Source: Lycorma delicatula
Lineage: Eukaryota > Arthropoda > Insecta > Hemiptera > Fulgoridae
NCBI RefSeq assembly: GCF_047948215.1
Contig: NC_134456.1
Coordinates: 55,011,959 to 55,075,958 of the forward strand
DNA: 64,000 nt
Direction of reading: 5' to 3'
Shown: positions 22,817-36,091 of the stretch, piece by piece
How positions within the stretch are numbered: position 1 is the first letter of the stretch
How the letters are laid out: each line of letters starts with the position of its first letter
The notes under the pieces: generated by a model
Told to the model about the DNA's origin: nothing
Seen by the model: only the letters and a program-made list of their open reading frames with translations
Databases searched by the model: none
Program-made: the position numbers and the translations under genes

Positions 22817-25773
22817 TGTAAAATAAAAGAAGTTCTCCATGAAAACTTTTGTATAGATGCTTTATCTATCTTTCATTTAGAAAAGTGAAACTTTTGCAAA
22901 GAACAAATAAATAAAAACTCACTAAAAACTGAAATTAAGAATTAAAAAATTCAATGAATTAGTGCCTACAAAACAAATCTAATAAGTTTTATGCCCGATC
23001 ATTCTGATTATATGACTTGATGACTATAATTAAACAACAAACATTGAATTATGCGTAACACAGTAAATCATCTTTAAGATACAAAGAATAAAATAATTAA
23101 ATTTTATTTATGAAAGGTTTTACTGCTACGATTATATTGAACATCGATTACAAGTAAATATATATGAAAAATCTATTTATAAGAAAAGATCATTGATTGA
23201 ATTTAACAAAACTTAAGACACACTGTATGTTAGTTTTTTGCTCCACCTCTGGTTAAAAAGTAACCAATGCTCTCCTTTGCTAATATCTCTAGTAGGAAAT
23301 GATAGACATGAAATTTTAACATGAAAAAGTTGATTTTGTCATACTGTGCTTCAATGGTTAGTTGTTTCTCTCATCGAGATTATTTCCTATCTAGTTTTAA
23401 ATGAATTACATTTGAATATTTTGTGCTATGATTTACTGAAGTAAGTGCAGTTTTTCACACATTCAAAGAGTATTTTAATAACCAAAATAGGTATCCTTGA
23501 AGACTTTTGTAGATTATCACAGAAGTAAATATATATAATCGGGTTACATCTCTATTGCACAGCTCCTCTAAAAGCTGTAGGGAATTGCCAAGAGTTGTAG
23601 TTTAATGATAATTTTTATCATTTTGGCTATACAAAAGAATATTTTTTAATTTTTAATTACATTTTTTTTATAATTTACAAATTCATAATTTCTTCTGCAT
23701 TCTAAAATGTAGTGTAATGTATGGAATAAGAATTATTTGCACCTCGTTACATTATTGTTTGTTTCCTCTCATGTATGGATGGTAAACTATTTGTGTAGTT
23801 TAAATTTTAACTATGTGATTGTCTCTCCATAATGTATTGATTATCAACCTACTCTAAATGTTTTGGTTCAATTAGCAGTAGGATTTTTCTTTGAAGAATT
23901 TTTCTTTGAAGATGGTTGTAACAATTTAGATTAAAATTTAAACAGTTATACATTAATAATGATCTATAATTCATATTATATGCAACATTTTGCGGGGCTG
24001 AAAAAAAGTTTCTTTTAGGACATGATATAAGTTGAGTTAAGAACATGATCAAGTTAAAAAATTAATTAAAATATTTGCTAACTTTTGATTTAATCATAGA
24101 TTTTAAATACATTTTAATCAGGTTTTGTATTTGTAATTTTAAAATACAAGAAAGTGAGAATCTTTTTGGATTATTTAGATTTTCATATTGTTACTAAATA
24201 AAATCAAAACTTGAAATCATAAGCTTCAACAAAATTTTATATAACAATCTGTTATTTTATAAACAACATGTATATTTGAAATTTGAATAATATTGTAAAT
24301 TTTATTTGTAATTATAAAAAAAAAAAATAAATAAATAAACCATTAAAAGTTACTTTATCAACGAATATATTTTATTTAATTTCAAATTACTATGTAAAAC
24401 ATTATAATTAGATTAACGGTTCATTAGATTAATGGTCAAGTTCATATTTCATACATTTTATTGTGAGGTGAAGTAACTTTTTAGCTATCAGACTGGGACA
24501 CTGAAATGGGAAACTTAATTAAAACCATTCTTTTATCCAATATATTATTTTGTGTATACTATAAGTTTAATGCATTTCTTTCATTTTATTATAAAGTTAT
24601 AAATTAAAATGAGCTTTCAGGTAATTCTATCTAGTCATCAAAATGTTATATAAAATGCAATCTTAGTTATAAAACTGTTATAAATTATTCATTGTAGCAA
24701 TTTTATTTATCCCACTTTATTATACTCTTATTAACTCATTCCTCCTAGACTAAAAAAAATTAAATTTTCTACAATTGTGTTACCTTCTTCTGAAATATTG
24801 TATATTTTATATATATAAATATAATTTTTTAAATTTTCACAAAATTCAACATACTGACCACTGTGCCAAGTTTTTAGTTTATATATGTATATAAACTAGC
24901 AGCCCTGAATTCTTCATCTCTGAAATCTTGCTTTTTCATAGTATTTATCCAGTTTTTTCTGAAGAATTTAATAAAAAGAACCTTATGAAAATAAAAATAA
25001 AACTATAAACATGTTTTATATCAGTTGAATAGAATATTTACTTGGGTAGCGAAGTGGGGTACTTACTATACAGTTCTAAGTCTAAGTAAAGTACATAACA
25101 TCATAGAAGTAAGTGTTCAAAACTTTTATACTTATTTCACAGCATACAAATAAGTTGCTGTAGCAAGGTGCAGCTGGAAATACTGCTTAGCGTTAGCAAC
25201 GACAAACTAAAACCAGGTATAAAATCAGGCTTTTAATATATGTACATTATTTGTTTGTACCATCATAACAGCTCAACAGCTGAATCGATTTATATGTATG
25301 ATCCCATGTTGGAATCCTTATGTTACCGGGAGTGTCATTGGTTATATAAATATATATGTAATTTCTTTCATCATTTCCCAGTATTTTTCTTTTTTCTGTC
25401 CAGGTATTTTTCTTCTATCTTTTTGTTTTTTCTGGAAATCTGAGATGTTTTGGCAATTTCTTTCTCGATAGTGAACTTTCTTTGGTATTTTATTGTGTTA
25501 TTTTCAATTATTCTACGTATCTTTCAGGTTCTCTAACTATTTGTTGTCGCTTTTTTACATTTTTAAAATTTGTCAATAGCCTATTTGTCAGCACATTAGA
25601 ATTTATTATTTGTTCGTGATTGGAGAAGGTGATTCTTCTTTGTTTGATAACATCTGATATTTTTTTCTTTGTTATTGTATTTTCTTTATAACTCATTATT
25701 GTATTTTCTTCTGTAGTCTACTTTGTTTTTTATAGATGCATGACCTTACTAACTATTCCTTATTCTTGTGATT
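22817..25773. other. non-coding stretch
   Basis: No gene was recognised. The sequence is AT-rich with TA microsatellites (near 24806 and 24880). ACTAGCAGCCCTGAATTC near 24895 resembles a reversed Helitron end but lacks other support. Confidence 0.4.
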
Positions 25774-25824
25774 GTAGTTAATTAAACTTAAAACTTAAAT
25801 TTAAATTTAAGTTTAATTAACTAC
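25774..25824. repeat. 19-bp inverted repeat with 13-base loop
   Basis: GTAGTTAATTAAACTTAAA (25774-25792) faces its exact reverse complement at 25806-25824. No coding context was found; it could form a hairpin in RNA or DNA. Confidence 0.85.
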
Positions 25825-28800
25825 TACTAAATATCTTAGAAAACTAGTTTCTAAAATTTAAAGAAAGAGAAATTAAAGATTCTTAACGATTCAGAAAATT
25901 GTACCTCTATTATTCTGATAGGTACAAATAATAATTAAGATAGTAATTTTTTTTAAATCTTAATAATTTATTTTTATTTTTAAAGAGCTGATAAAATGCA
26001 TTAATTTGAAATAAAAAATGATATTTCAGTTTAACTATAAAATGGCTACCGACGAGTCATTTTTTCATAATATTATAAGCCTAAATAAAAATGATTGTTC
26101 ATCAAATAACGAATTGAAACCGAAACACAAAATTTGATTTTAATAATATTAACGTATTTACCTGAGTATTGGGAGTAGGAAATAACCTCCCCCCCCCCCT
26201 TCAATGTTTGTGCAAAAGAAGAAAAGATTTAGTGGAAACAACTTCAAATAATTTTAGGTATCATGTCAAAATGAATAAACGAAAAGAGAATTTCACACAT
26301 GGTTATTGTCGCTTAACTTGCAGTAAATAGCTTACGTTCAACTTATGTTTTTAGAGAAAAATATTACAATCCTTGCAAATAGATACACATCGACATAAAA
26401 TGTTACAAATGCAATATAGATGTTTATTTTATATAGGACATATGTATTTGAAAAGAAAAAGATACCGATTTAAAAAAGTAATTAAATAATATTAAAGTCT
26501 AATATATAGAAGATTTTCAATAATTTTGTAAATAGATTTAATATAAACTATGATTAAAAACAGAACCTTATCAGTTATTTAAAGTTCCTTTTTTCATTCT
26601 CTTATTGTTAGTTCTAATATGGCAATCGTAAAATAAACTTTTTTCAGCTTTCTTTGAAAGTAAGAATTTTTTTATACGTAACAGTTGCTTTAACTACACC
26701 ATTATGTTGTAAACATAATTTCAATAAAAATGGAAATGAAAAAAAGGTTGTAAAGGAAGGAAAGCAAAAGGAAATCAATTGAAACCAATGAAAACCTTAA
26801 AAGATTATTAGGATTAAGTACAGACAGTGTTGTATTTATCTGTGAAACTGTTTCACAGTGAAGTGCGAGTTGACTACATTCCTCTTTTACAAAAACCAGT
26901 GATTACTAGCAGTGTTACTAGACATTTTTTCCTTTACAACTGTTAAAATTATTAAAGTGATGTAATCCATAGAAGTTGTGAAGAGTATAAAGTTTCTTCC
27001 CCAACCTGAATTGACCACCCTTTTGCCATTGATTTTGAATTTACTAAACAGTCTTTTGTTTATTTTTTATTAAATAATTGGGATGACTCTTCTAGAACAG
27101 GTGACTGATCAAAGTGCTTAAATAGGTCTTTGCTTTATTCATAAATGCTTCTATTAACTGGATATAATTTCCAAGCTGGAAGTCAGTTTCTTTGCAGTTT
27201 TGTTGTTAATCATTATATATTTCTCTTTAGCTTGGGAATGACAAACATTTTTATCGATGTAATTCAAATCATACTAATTTTATCGGACAGTGTTACCAGA
27301 ATCTCCACTGAAGAAGGTGGGTGACAATAGGGATTAATTTTAATGTAATTATTATAAATTATTTTAATAAAAATTTCCATAAATTTACAGTTCACTTCAT
27401 ATTTACAAAATGTCTGATAAATGTAATTACTGATTTATCAGGTTTATTCTTTGTATTGGTAGAAGACAGACAATAATGTGATTAAAAACAAATGGATAAA
27501 TAAATTAACACAGTGCATATATTTTTAAATTAAAAACTAAAAAATATGCAGAAAAAAGAAACAAATTCAGTTTTGTTAATAGAAATGTTTAATTTTGACA
27601 TTTCTTTTAATCTTAAAATAATTTTTTATATAACATTTACACATATTCAGCACAAGCTGTAAGGCTATTTTGAAACACTAAGTTTTTGAAATCGGATTCA
27701 ATTGATGTAAGATACAATCTCAAATCTGGACCTGTTTGGTTTACTACAGTTTTTATTTATTTAAACATAGTAGTAGACATAGAGCAGTAAAACTCTTTCT
27801 ACTGACTCTGTAGTCATAAATGATAACAGAAACTTAAGAGTTTCTGACTGTAATAAATCAGGAAGAATTAAGGTAACCAGTGTTTCATAATTCAGCGTTT
27901 CAGTAATTCAGGTAACCAGTGTTTCATGACATTAATATAGCATATGTTGCATTAATGATCATTCATTAATGTTGCATTAGATCATTCATTAGAATGCACT
28001 ATGTGATTTTAATTAATTAAAACAGTCTTGTGTTTTTAATGTTGTTATGAACCACTTCTAGATCAATAAATGTGTTTAGTTGATTTTTTCTACAACACGT
28101 TCCTTTATTTTACTATTAGTCATACAGTATTGAGTTAATTTGAAAACTGGGAAAAACTTCCTTTTGTTATAAAAAACACTTAAATGTTAAATGTGTTGGG
28201 CATTTCAGTCGACAAGCATTATTCATTTTTTGCAAATGGTTTTGCGTTTTATGTTTTTTAAATTTATTTCATATATCATTTAGTTCAGCTCTTTCTTCAT
28301 ATATAATATACAGGATTAGAAAAAATAAATATAACATAAAATAACAAAGAAAACCTACTCTAATTACCAACTCTATTAATTAAAGTTGAATTAATTCTAC
28401 AACTTCTGGTTTGTCTCTTATCTTACACTGGTGATGTAGGTAGGCATTTATACTATTACACAATTTCTTCACTTACTTCAAATATCCAACTTATAACTCT
28501 GAAAAGATATATACTGCAGGTAAAAATTACTGATTCTATACTAAAAATTGGAAGGAAATGTAAATTTTAGTCTGTTTAGAGAAAAAAAACTGTAGTTAAC
28601 TAAACATCAAAATAAGTTGTACAATTAAGTATAAATATTTAAATACAAATAAAATCAATACACTTTATTTCCAAACAATAATACAACATAATGTGAGGGT
28701 TTTAAGATAGTAAACAATAGACGTACTATAACTGAAAAAATCCCCTTCACAGATTAGTTACAGAATAATACAAATCAACAACAAAACTTAAAACTACTGA

Positions 28801-29828
28801 AATTTGTGATTTTATCATCCTTTATATAATTAAAATTATTATTTTAGCAAAACTGTAATTTTGTTAACAACTTTCATATTAATGCAGATATTAAACACTT
28901 CTTTGGCACTAGATATGAAGGTATAGTTTCATTCACTGAACACACTTTGTCCATTAATTATTAATAAAAGTCACTAAGAAATATGATTAGTCTGGTACTA
29001 AATTAACTCTATTAGAAATAAAAACATTCACTTTTCTAATCATCTTAATTTTATTTTAACTGTACTTTAAAGCACCAATTCTGCTACAAAATTTTTTTTC
29101 AGTAACTTCATTGCAACAACTCACACACATACACACAAAACCACTTTGTTTTCTGTCATAATGTTCATTAATAGTCTTTTTTGAACAATTTTAATTTTGA
29201 TATTAAATTTTACCCTTGACAACACAAAGTAAAAAAAAAAAAATTAAAATTAAAATGTATACATTTAATGATGATAAAAATTTTAATGTAAATTTTAAAT
29301 ATCTAAATAATTCATTTTCTATTATTTTTTATGCAGTGATCTTTAATATTATCTACAGAACAGTTGCTTCTTCAGCTATGCTGGTGAATTTCTGGTCTAT
29401 CCTTGTTGTAAATAGTACCATTTTGTAGCTAGCTCACAAGTAGTATTTTGATTAATAGTTTTTGAGTAAGAAAGTAGAAATTGTTCAGTTTTGTAAGTAA
29501 AGAATATTTGAAACCTGATTACGGTTATTTCTTTACTGATTTGTGTGGATGACAAAAGTATTTGATCATGTTTAATCTATTTAAGTCATATGAGAAAACG
29601 TTAAATACCATCATTTACTTTCAACTAAACAGAAACTATACAACTCCTGCTTCATTTAACAGCTTTTTATTTTGTCATATTTTGGGGTTACCAGAGTACT
29701 GATAAGATTTATATTATTAAAAATTAACTTATTTGGTAACAGCATAAAAGTATAAATGCTAGTCTTTTATATAATTTATTTTATTATGTAATATCTATTT
29801 ACTTTTAAATTTATAGTCTTTTTATTCC

Positions 29829-29831
<3 letters not shown>
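25825..29831. other. long non-coding stretch
   Basis: No gene was recognised on either strand. Small features only: a C-run near 26190, a duplicated AGGTAACCAGTGTTTCAT (about 27871 and 27908), and duplicated ATCATTCATTA units near 27958-27998. It may be intron or downstream flank of the CUB gene, whose next exon was not found. Confidence 0.4.

Positions 29832-29865
<34 letters not shown>
29832..29865. repeat. 34-base poly-T run
   Basis: Uninterrupted T from 29832 to 29865. No LINE or SINE 3' end adjoins it, so it is not an obvious retroposon tail. Confidence 0.9.
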
Positions 29866-29869
<4 letters not shown>

Positions 29870-30318
29870 AGATTAATTATAATAAAATTAATTTAAGTAA
29901 AGTACTTGAAACAATAGTCTTTTTTGTTTCTTTTTTTCCCTCTAACATCAGCGGGTGGAAAACTTATTCTTTAATGGAATTTTATAATTCATTAATAAAA
30001 TTTCCTATCTATATCACATTTTAAAAACTTGTAATTTTCATGAAAATAAAATGTAAACTCCACATTTACATGGAAAATCCTTTGTTTATTACCCATTCCA
30101 ATTAGGTATACTTAACTAGAACTGTTGATACAAACTTTGGAACATAATAATCTTAATTAAAATATTAAAAATATTGAGAGGTATATTAACCATCTCAGTC
30201 ACTGATATATGATAATTACATATATTCATATTTATACATAGTTAATATTTTAACTTTCAGTTGATAAATAATTCTATTAATAATTAGGCACTAAAGTAAT
30301 ATTCAATTAAGAACTCAC
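29866..30318. other. non-coding, flank or intron of the CUB gene
   Basis: Nothing was recognised between the poly-T run and the donor site of the CUB exon. Confidence 0.4.
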
Positions 30319-30435
30319 TTTCCACTAGAATCCCTAGCATGTTTTATAGATGGGCTACAAATTTTCTTCATTGGTTTGTTGCGTTCTAATATAGGACCAT
30401 CAAACAATTCTATCATTGACTGGTATGATGGTGAT
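30319..30435 (-). CDS. CUB-domain protein, exon (second half of the CUB domain)
   Basis: On the minus strand this 117-base exon follows an acceptor TTGCAG and ends at donor GTGAGT. It takes two bases from the previous exon (32096-32276) and leaves two, and the join keeps the frame. It encodes the second half of a CUB domain: the conserved IELFDGP element, then ERNKPMKKICSPS, where the Cys would close a CUB disulfide. CUB domains are extracellular beta-sandwich modules of about 110 residues, used for binding in developmental proteases, receptors and receptor auxiliaries. The exon ends in SSGK, just before the usual final strands, so the domain should finish in an exon further left, which I could not find. 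Confidence 0.8.
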
Positions 30436-32095
30436 CTGCAACATTATTACATTATTAATATAAGAAATACCACAGTAAGATTACTGAATTATGGTTGATT
30501 GGATTTTATGGCAACATTAAAAATCTTCAGTTACCAAAATATTATTACTGTTTAGACACTGATAAAAAACTACAAACTGATTGAGAGTTGTAAGTATGTA
30601 GAAGTAAGTCATTAATGATTGCACGCTTGCAATATTTACAAACATTTAAATTTAGTTGAGATTTTAGATTTGCTTAATAAATATTTTATTTATGGGTTAC
30701 TTTAAAGGAATAGGATTAGTAAAATGATTTTTTTTTACAAAAAAAAAAAACAAAAAATAAAAAAATAACTTACTTGAATTATTTTATTCAATCAAAATAG
30801 TCATGATTGGTAAAATTTGCTTATCCTCCAGAAATGAAAAATTAATCGGAGAATAAATGCTGGATCCTTAAAGGAACTCTTCAGTACTGATCTCTTCAAT
30901 AATGTGTGTTATCAAATCTTCTAGACTCTTCAGACTAGTCTAGTAATCTATTTTTAAAGTACTACAGAAAAAATATAAAGGCTGAAGGGCAGCCACTAAT
31001 CTGATGAATTCAACTATACTTCACCAAATACTTGTCTGAGTAAATTCATTAATGTTCATGCAGTACATAAACAGACACTATCTTGTTAAAAATAAAAATG
31101 ACATATAATTGGGAAAGAAAATTGAAAATAATTTCTAGATAAGTTAATGTTTTATGATAACTATATTTAAAAAAAACAAATCACATAAGTTGTTGGCTTC
31201 TCAAAAAAAAAAGAAGCAAACTGTAAACCAACTTTATGTAGTGGTAATATTGTAGCACTGTACTCATATAGATTTATAAATCCATCTTAGTGGAAAAAGC
31301 TCAGTTGTTTCAGCACCTATTTTAAACAGAACTTCACAGCCTGTCTGTCAAAATTCTATTGTTTTTTCTCAAAATTTGTAAAAATTAATTTTAAAGTTCA
31401 GAAATCACGAAACTATTTTTATCCCAGAACTTAATAAAATGGATGGCAAATCAGGAATTAGTTTTGTAATAGCCTTTGGATTTATACTAACCCTGCTTAT
31501 AAACTATCTAAAATCAACTAGATTTAACAATTGCAGAGGAAGAAACTCTTCCTTATTTTCTAATAATGTGTCTTAAATAAACCAGAATTTTGGGACAGCT
31601 GCTCATGTATAAAGTACATAGTTCATAATCCCTTAAACAGTAACTAAATAAAAATATTGTATATCTTTGCTGTAAGATGTAAGAATCATAGGATCTATAT
31701 CATTCTAAAGAAAAAAAAAACATCTTTGGTGACCTATTTTTCTAGAAACAGATTCAAAAGAACAAGTAAAGTGAACATTGACTATAAGATTGAATAATTA
31801 AAGATCTAGTATGGTGTTATATAAGAAAATAAATATTTAACAAACTGACAATTGTATTTGATGATTAATGCAGTGATTCTGATTGATAAATGAGTTAGAA
31901 TTTGTTATAATATGGGTGAATAGTCCATTATTATAGTAAGCTGTGTCAGATTCAATACATTAATGCTTAGTTGTAAGAATTCTATTACTGATCTACCATG
32001 ACGTTCCTAATATAAAGCAGCTAATGCTGTCATATAAATGATGTATAATTTAAAATTTATCAATAATTGCTATTTAAAAATTAAATCTTACTTAC
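30436..32095. other. intron of the CUB gene
   Basis: A 1.66-kb stretch between two in-phase exons. It is AT-rich and no element was recognised in it. Confidence 0.6.
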
Positions 32096-32276
32096 TTGAG
32101 TTTGTAGTTGAAAAGGGATAAATGAACAACATCATTGAATTTTCCAGTAAATATATAAGTACAGTTTTGATTCCAGTCTAAATTTCTTGAGTCAAAATGA
32201 CCAGATCGTGATTCATTGCCTGAGAATATGATTTCACATGAAGGGCGCGCAGTTGAATGCCAATTATGTCCATCCA
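32096..32276 (-). CDS. CUB-domain protein, exon (first half of the CUB domain)
   Basis: This 181-base exon lies between an acceptor TTTTATTGCAG and donor GTAAGT, entering in phase 1 and leaving in phase 2. It encodes a linker, then the start of a CUB domain: Cys in RPSCEIIFSG, the typical SGHF element in ESRSGHFDSRN, the second Cys in NQNCTYIFTG, and DVVHLSLFNYKL as a beta strand. With the exon at 30319-30435 it gives CUB text from the first Cys to the DGP motif without interruption. The Asn-Cys-Thr there is a potential N-glycosylation site, in keeping with an extracellular protein. The protein could belong to a CUB/LDLa or SOL1-like receptor-auxiliary group, but one domain is not enough to name it. 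Confidence 0.85.
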
Positions 32277-33303
32277 CTGCAATAAAAATTATGTACAATA
32301 TTAATTTTTTTAAATTAGGATTAAAACTGGTGAAATGAGATGATCATTATTTTCACTGCCGTTCAATGATTTTCAGTCATGTTGCCCGTGGATTTCAGTA
32401 GTAAACTGAATTTTGTAAAATGATTAGTTTTTGAAGACAAAATGAAACTAATTTAATTTTAAACTATTTACTACATCAATATAATATTTCATTATTAGTT
32501 ATCAACATTGATATTGATACACTGAAGTTCTAAATTATCGCAGGTAACAGTTTTGAGTTGGGAAGTTGTGTATTTTCTATGATGTCAAAAATGAAATTAG
32601 ATGCGAATTGTATTCTATTTTTTTTTTTTGTTTTATTTATACATCTTTCATTAAATATTTTTGCTTTCATATTTATCATTTAAATAACTCACTTTCAAAC
32701 TGTATAGAAATTGTTTTACTCGAGTACCATTTTGTTATTGTTAATAATTTTTAATGTTTTTAAAGAATATTAGAATAATTTCTTACACTGATCAAGAAAT
32801 TTAATAAGAGAAGACTATCTTAAATTAGATTGATGAAAGAATTGCATAATTAGTTCCATAAGAGCTTTTGAAAGAACAATTTCAACCATAGCTTGAAAGT
32901 GACATTAATAATTTTTACTACTGAAAAAAAATGTTATCATATGTAAACTACTGTATTAAAAAAATATTATTATCATGTTTGTCATGCTGATTAATGAATT
33001 TTATCACATGTTATTTATCCTCTGAAAGTTTTCACTATAATTGTTACAGGAATTTACAAAAAAATATCATGGAACACTGTAAGAAAAGAATTAGACAGGA
33101 AGTGCTGCAAGTGGAATGTAATTATTAATATCAGAAATTAAAATTAGATTATCTTGTAATAAATAGTATGTGCTAAATTGGAATAATTAACAATATTTCA
33201 ACAATTTGTTACTATAAATAACAGAGTTAAAAGTGACCAGTGATAATAAATGTTTATTGCAAAATAAATATCATAAGACATTAGATTAGCTTACTTGACT
33301 TAC
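32277..33303. other. intron of the CUB gene
   Basis: About 1 kb of AT-rich sequence between in-phase exons, no element recognised. Confidence 0.55.
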
Positions 33304-33431
33304 TCAGGATGCCCACTTCTGTCATCCTGGATGTTGGTAAAGTAGTGGCTTCTGTAGTAACTGGTTTATCCCAAAACTCAAGACTAGCCAAAAAACCATT
33401 GTGATCAAATGGTGGAAGAGAAGAACCTGAT
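33304..33431 (-). CDS. CUB-domain protein, upstream exon (Ser/Thr/Pro-rich linker)
   Basis: This 128-base exon follows an acceptor AATTTACAG and ends at donor GTAAGT; a second donor nine bases further (33295 boundary) gives the same phase. It enters needing one base and exits in phase 1, matching the exon at 32096-32276. The 42 residues start SGSSLPPFDHNGF and continue with a Thr-rich segment (KPVTTEATTLPTSR), which would be a flexible, possibly O-glycosylated linker before the CUB domain. Earlier exons, including any signal peptide, were not found to the right. Confidence 0.65.
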
Positions 33432-33664
33432 CTGTAAATTATAAGATATACATATCTGTAATTAAAACATTAACGATTTAAAGTTGACTTTAGCCAGCTC
33501 GAACTGCAGTTATTTCAGTGTCGCCTTTAATGGTGCAATTGTCACTGATAGTGATAGTGCCATTATTGGTTGTGTGTTACTACACTTATCTATTACTATC
33601 AGTTGTAAACTGTTCATGCTTCAGTGCAATATAGTTTTGTTTTTTGCAGTTGTGTTTTTATAAA
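33432..33664. other. non-coding, intron of the CUB gene
   Basis: Contains short direct repeats of GATAGTGA/CACTGATAGTG near 33543-33560; likely the left flank of the mariner remnant that follows. Confidence 0.4.
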
Positions 33665-34205
33665 ATGCCTTATTTGAAAGAGGAAGGTTTGCTATATAGT
33701 GGAAGCTTATTTGCGTACTGTATCCTTTCAGAAAAACATGTCAAATATTTGGGAAAAAATTTCTGTATGCCAGTATTCCGGCAAAGAGTAGCATACTCAG
33801 TTTGAACCAATATTTAAGAAGAATTTCTGCTGTTCCAAAAAAAAATTTATAAGTAACACAAGGTAGTATAAAATACGTATTTTGTCTTAAGATTATTTAT
33901 GATTTGAACTTGAAATCATATTGCATAACAACTGTGCAACATTTTAAGTCAACAGACTGAAAAATCTTCATTGTTGTAATAGCTTCTCAAAACTGTTGTT
34001 GATAAACAGATAGTCCTAATGCTATATTTCATGTCAGATGAGGCATAGTTTCATTTATCTGGGGATGTTAATACAGAATACCCGGTATTGGATTATTGAA
34101 AATCCTTACCAGATTTTTAGTGTCTACTTCATGATGAGAAGTTGATGCATGGTGTGCTGTTTCTGGTAATCTTACAATAGGGCCAATATTTTTTAATTGA
34201 ACCGT
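33665..34205 (+). pseudogene. mariner-like transposase remnant (DUF4817-type)
   Basis: From ATG 33665 the text is heavily decayed, but near 34020-34110 it gives MSDEA, FHLSGDVNTEYPVLDY and then NPY..F.CLLHDEKLMHGVLF, followed by a GPIFF-like block. This is the conserved catalytic-core region (first and second Asp area) of the insect mariner-like transposases with a DUF4817 N-terminal domain. Every stretch is interrupted by stops. A relative in a different state of decay is at 55391-57096. It lies on the strand opposite to the CUB gene, probably in an intron. Confidence 0.75.
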
Positions 34206-36091
34206 CAGTCAATTATGTTTTCATTCTTTAATTAAATTTATAGAATATTGCACATTGTAACTGTATTTAGTCTATAGAGTTTGATTTTAAACTGTTCAAC
34301 TGGTAGTATAGAAAAAATTATACATTTTTCAGCAGGGTGTATAAATGGGTTTTGCACTACTGGATATGTGAGAATTTTACTTAAAGGAAGCTGTGCTTGT
34401 TACCTGTAAACTGTTTAGTAACTGGAGAAAAACAATTTTTTGCAACATGTAGCATGTATTGATCAGTAATATAATCCCCTTATCCTCACTAAAAAATCTT
34501 GATTTCCTAATTGATTATGGGTGAGGTGGATATTTATTGCCTGGAGCAACACTTTTAAACCACTTTTTGGGTCTGTTATTGGATTCATTTCATGTTCCTC
34601 TAGCAGTAGATAATCTTTTTCTTTGTATGATATTTGTTAATTTATAAGCTGTAACTTTATTTTGAACAAGTTAAACTTAATTACATAGAATATTTTTTCT
34701 GATGGTGTTACGTTAAAAAATTGTTTGATTCTTACTTAATATAAATCCAAGACCAGATGAATTAAAAGCTAGCGTGATGGCAACTGCACCAACTGTCCAG
34801 CCAGTTAGTAATTCTAAGGTTTGGTAAGGGTAACTTTTCTTATGTCTCTATCCAGTAAATGCAGAAAAAAGTCTTACTTGGAACTGAGATTTATATTGAG
34901 TGAAACTGAGCATCCATATCTCTTAATAAGATCCACTAAATCATATCTTTATTAACAAAAATTCACCAAAGAAAAGAAAAAACTGAGATAGAATAAATAG
35001 ATAAAATCTGTTGATAGTAAAATGTTTCTTACGGAAGGTTGAAACATGATTAAAACATTTATGGTTAAAATGTGTAATGACATACAACTATAAAAAAATT
35101 GAAGATTCTAACTTAATCAGTGTTAAACATCAAAAGTAAAAGTACTAAATAAAGGTAGATTAAAAAAACGAGACAATATTACATTTTGAACATGTTTACA
35201 AATGTGGTATATCAAGAAAGAGAAGGAAGAGATACTCACACCAACAACCAAATAATAATAATGATGATTTTTAAATGAGGGATTTGACTAAGGAAAATCT
35301 TAGGTTTCATGTTACAATAATAGAGTAATTTTTCATTTAATAAATATATTTTCTACTTCAAATTACTAATAAAAGAAACAGGAAGGGGGTCAACCCTGCT
35401 TAGTTCTTATTTCTCCTGTTATATAATCTTCTAAATCCATAACAGTACTTTAACAGAATTAAAATACAATTAAGACAATTAAAAAAGAACAGTAATGTCC
35501 AAAGAAACCTATAAAAAGAATTTAACAATTCTTATGACAGTCACACAAAGAGTTAATCTTGTAATGTTAATCCAATAATCTGTTGTAATGTTACATCTGT
35601 ATTGTAGTATTATAGGACTTTTAATGTGGAATCATGTGAATTTCATTCATTAAAGATATTTATAAAAAATTCTTTCTCCAAACACACTGAAAGAAAATTG
35701 TTTGAAATCCAGTGATCTTTAAAATTCTGTCAAATATTTTATTATTATTATAATCAATCACAGAAACGTTTAAATAACGGACTTGATCATTGTCTGCCTT
35801 TTAAATATAAGATACCGTTAAAGTAGATAAATTTTTAACAGAAATATTAATAATAATAAATATAATTTTCTTTTTGTAGATGACCTCAAAGACTCAAAAT
35901 CTTTTGTAGATAGACACCTGAAAAACTCTCAGCTTGTTATGTGAATATGGAATAAAAATTTTGTAGCATATGAAAAATTTTGTAGCATATGAAAAATTCC
36001 GTGCCTGATTGGGATTAATGAACCTTTTACTTGAAACGGTTTAAATACTGCTATTCTGCCAAAGGGATTAGTATTAATTAACAACATAAAA
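34206..36091. other. non-coding stretch
   Basis: No gene was recognised. A 20-base unit (AAAAATTTTGTAGCATATG) is duplicated in tandem near 35956-35995. Confidence 0.4.

Noticed and set aside
24885..24920. Reversed Helitron end at ACTAGCAGCCCTG
   Set aside because: Only a few bases match and no hairpin or second end is present.
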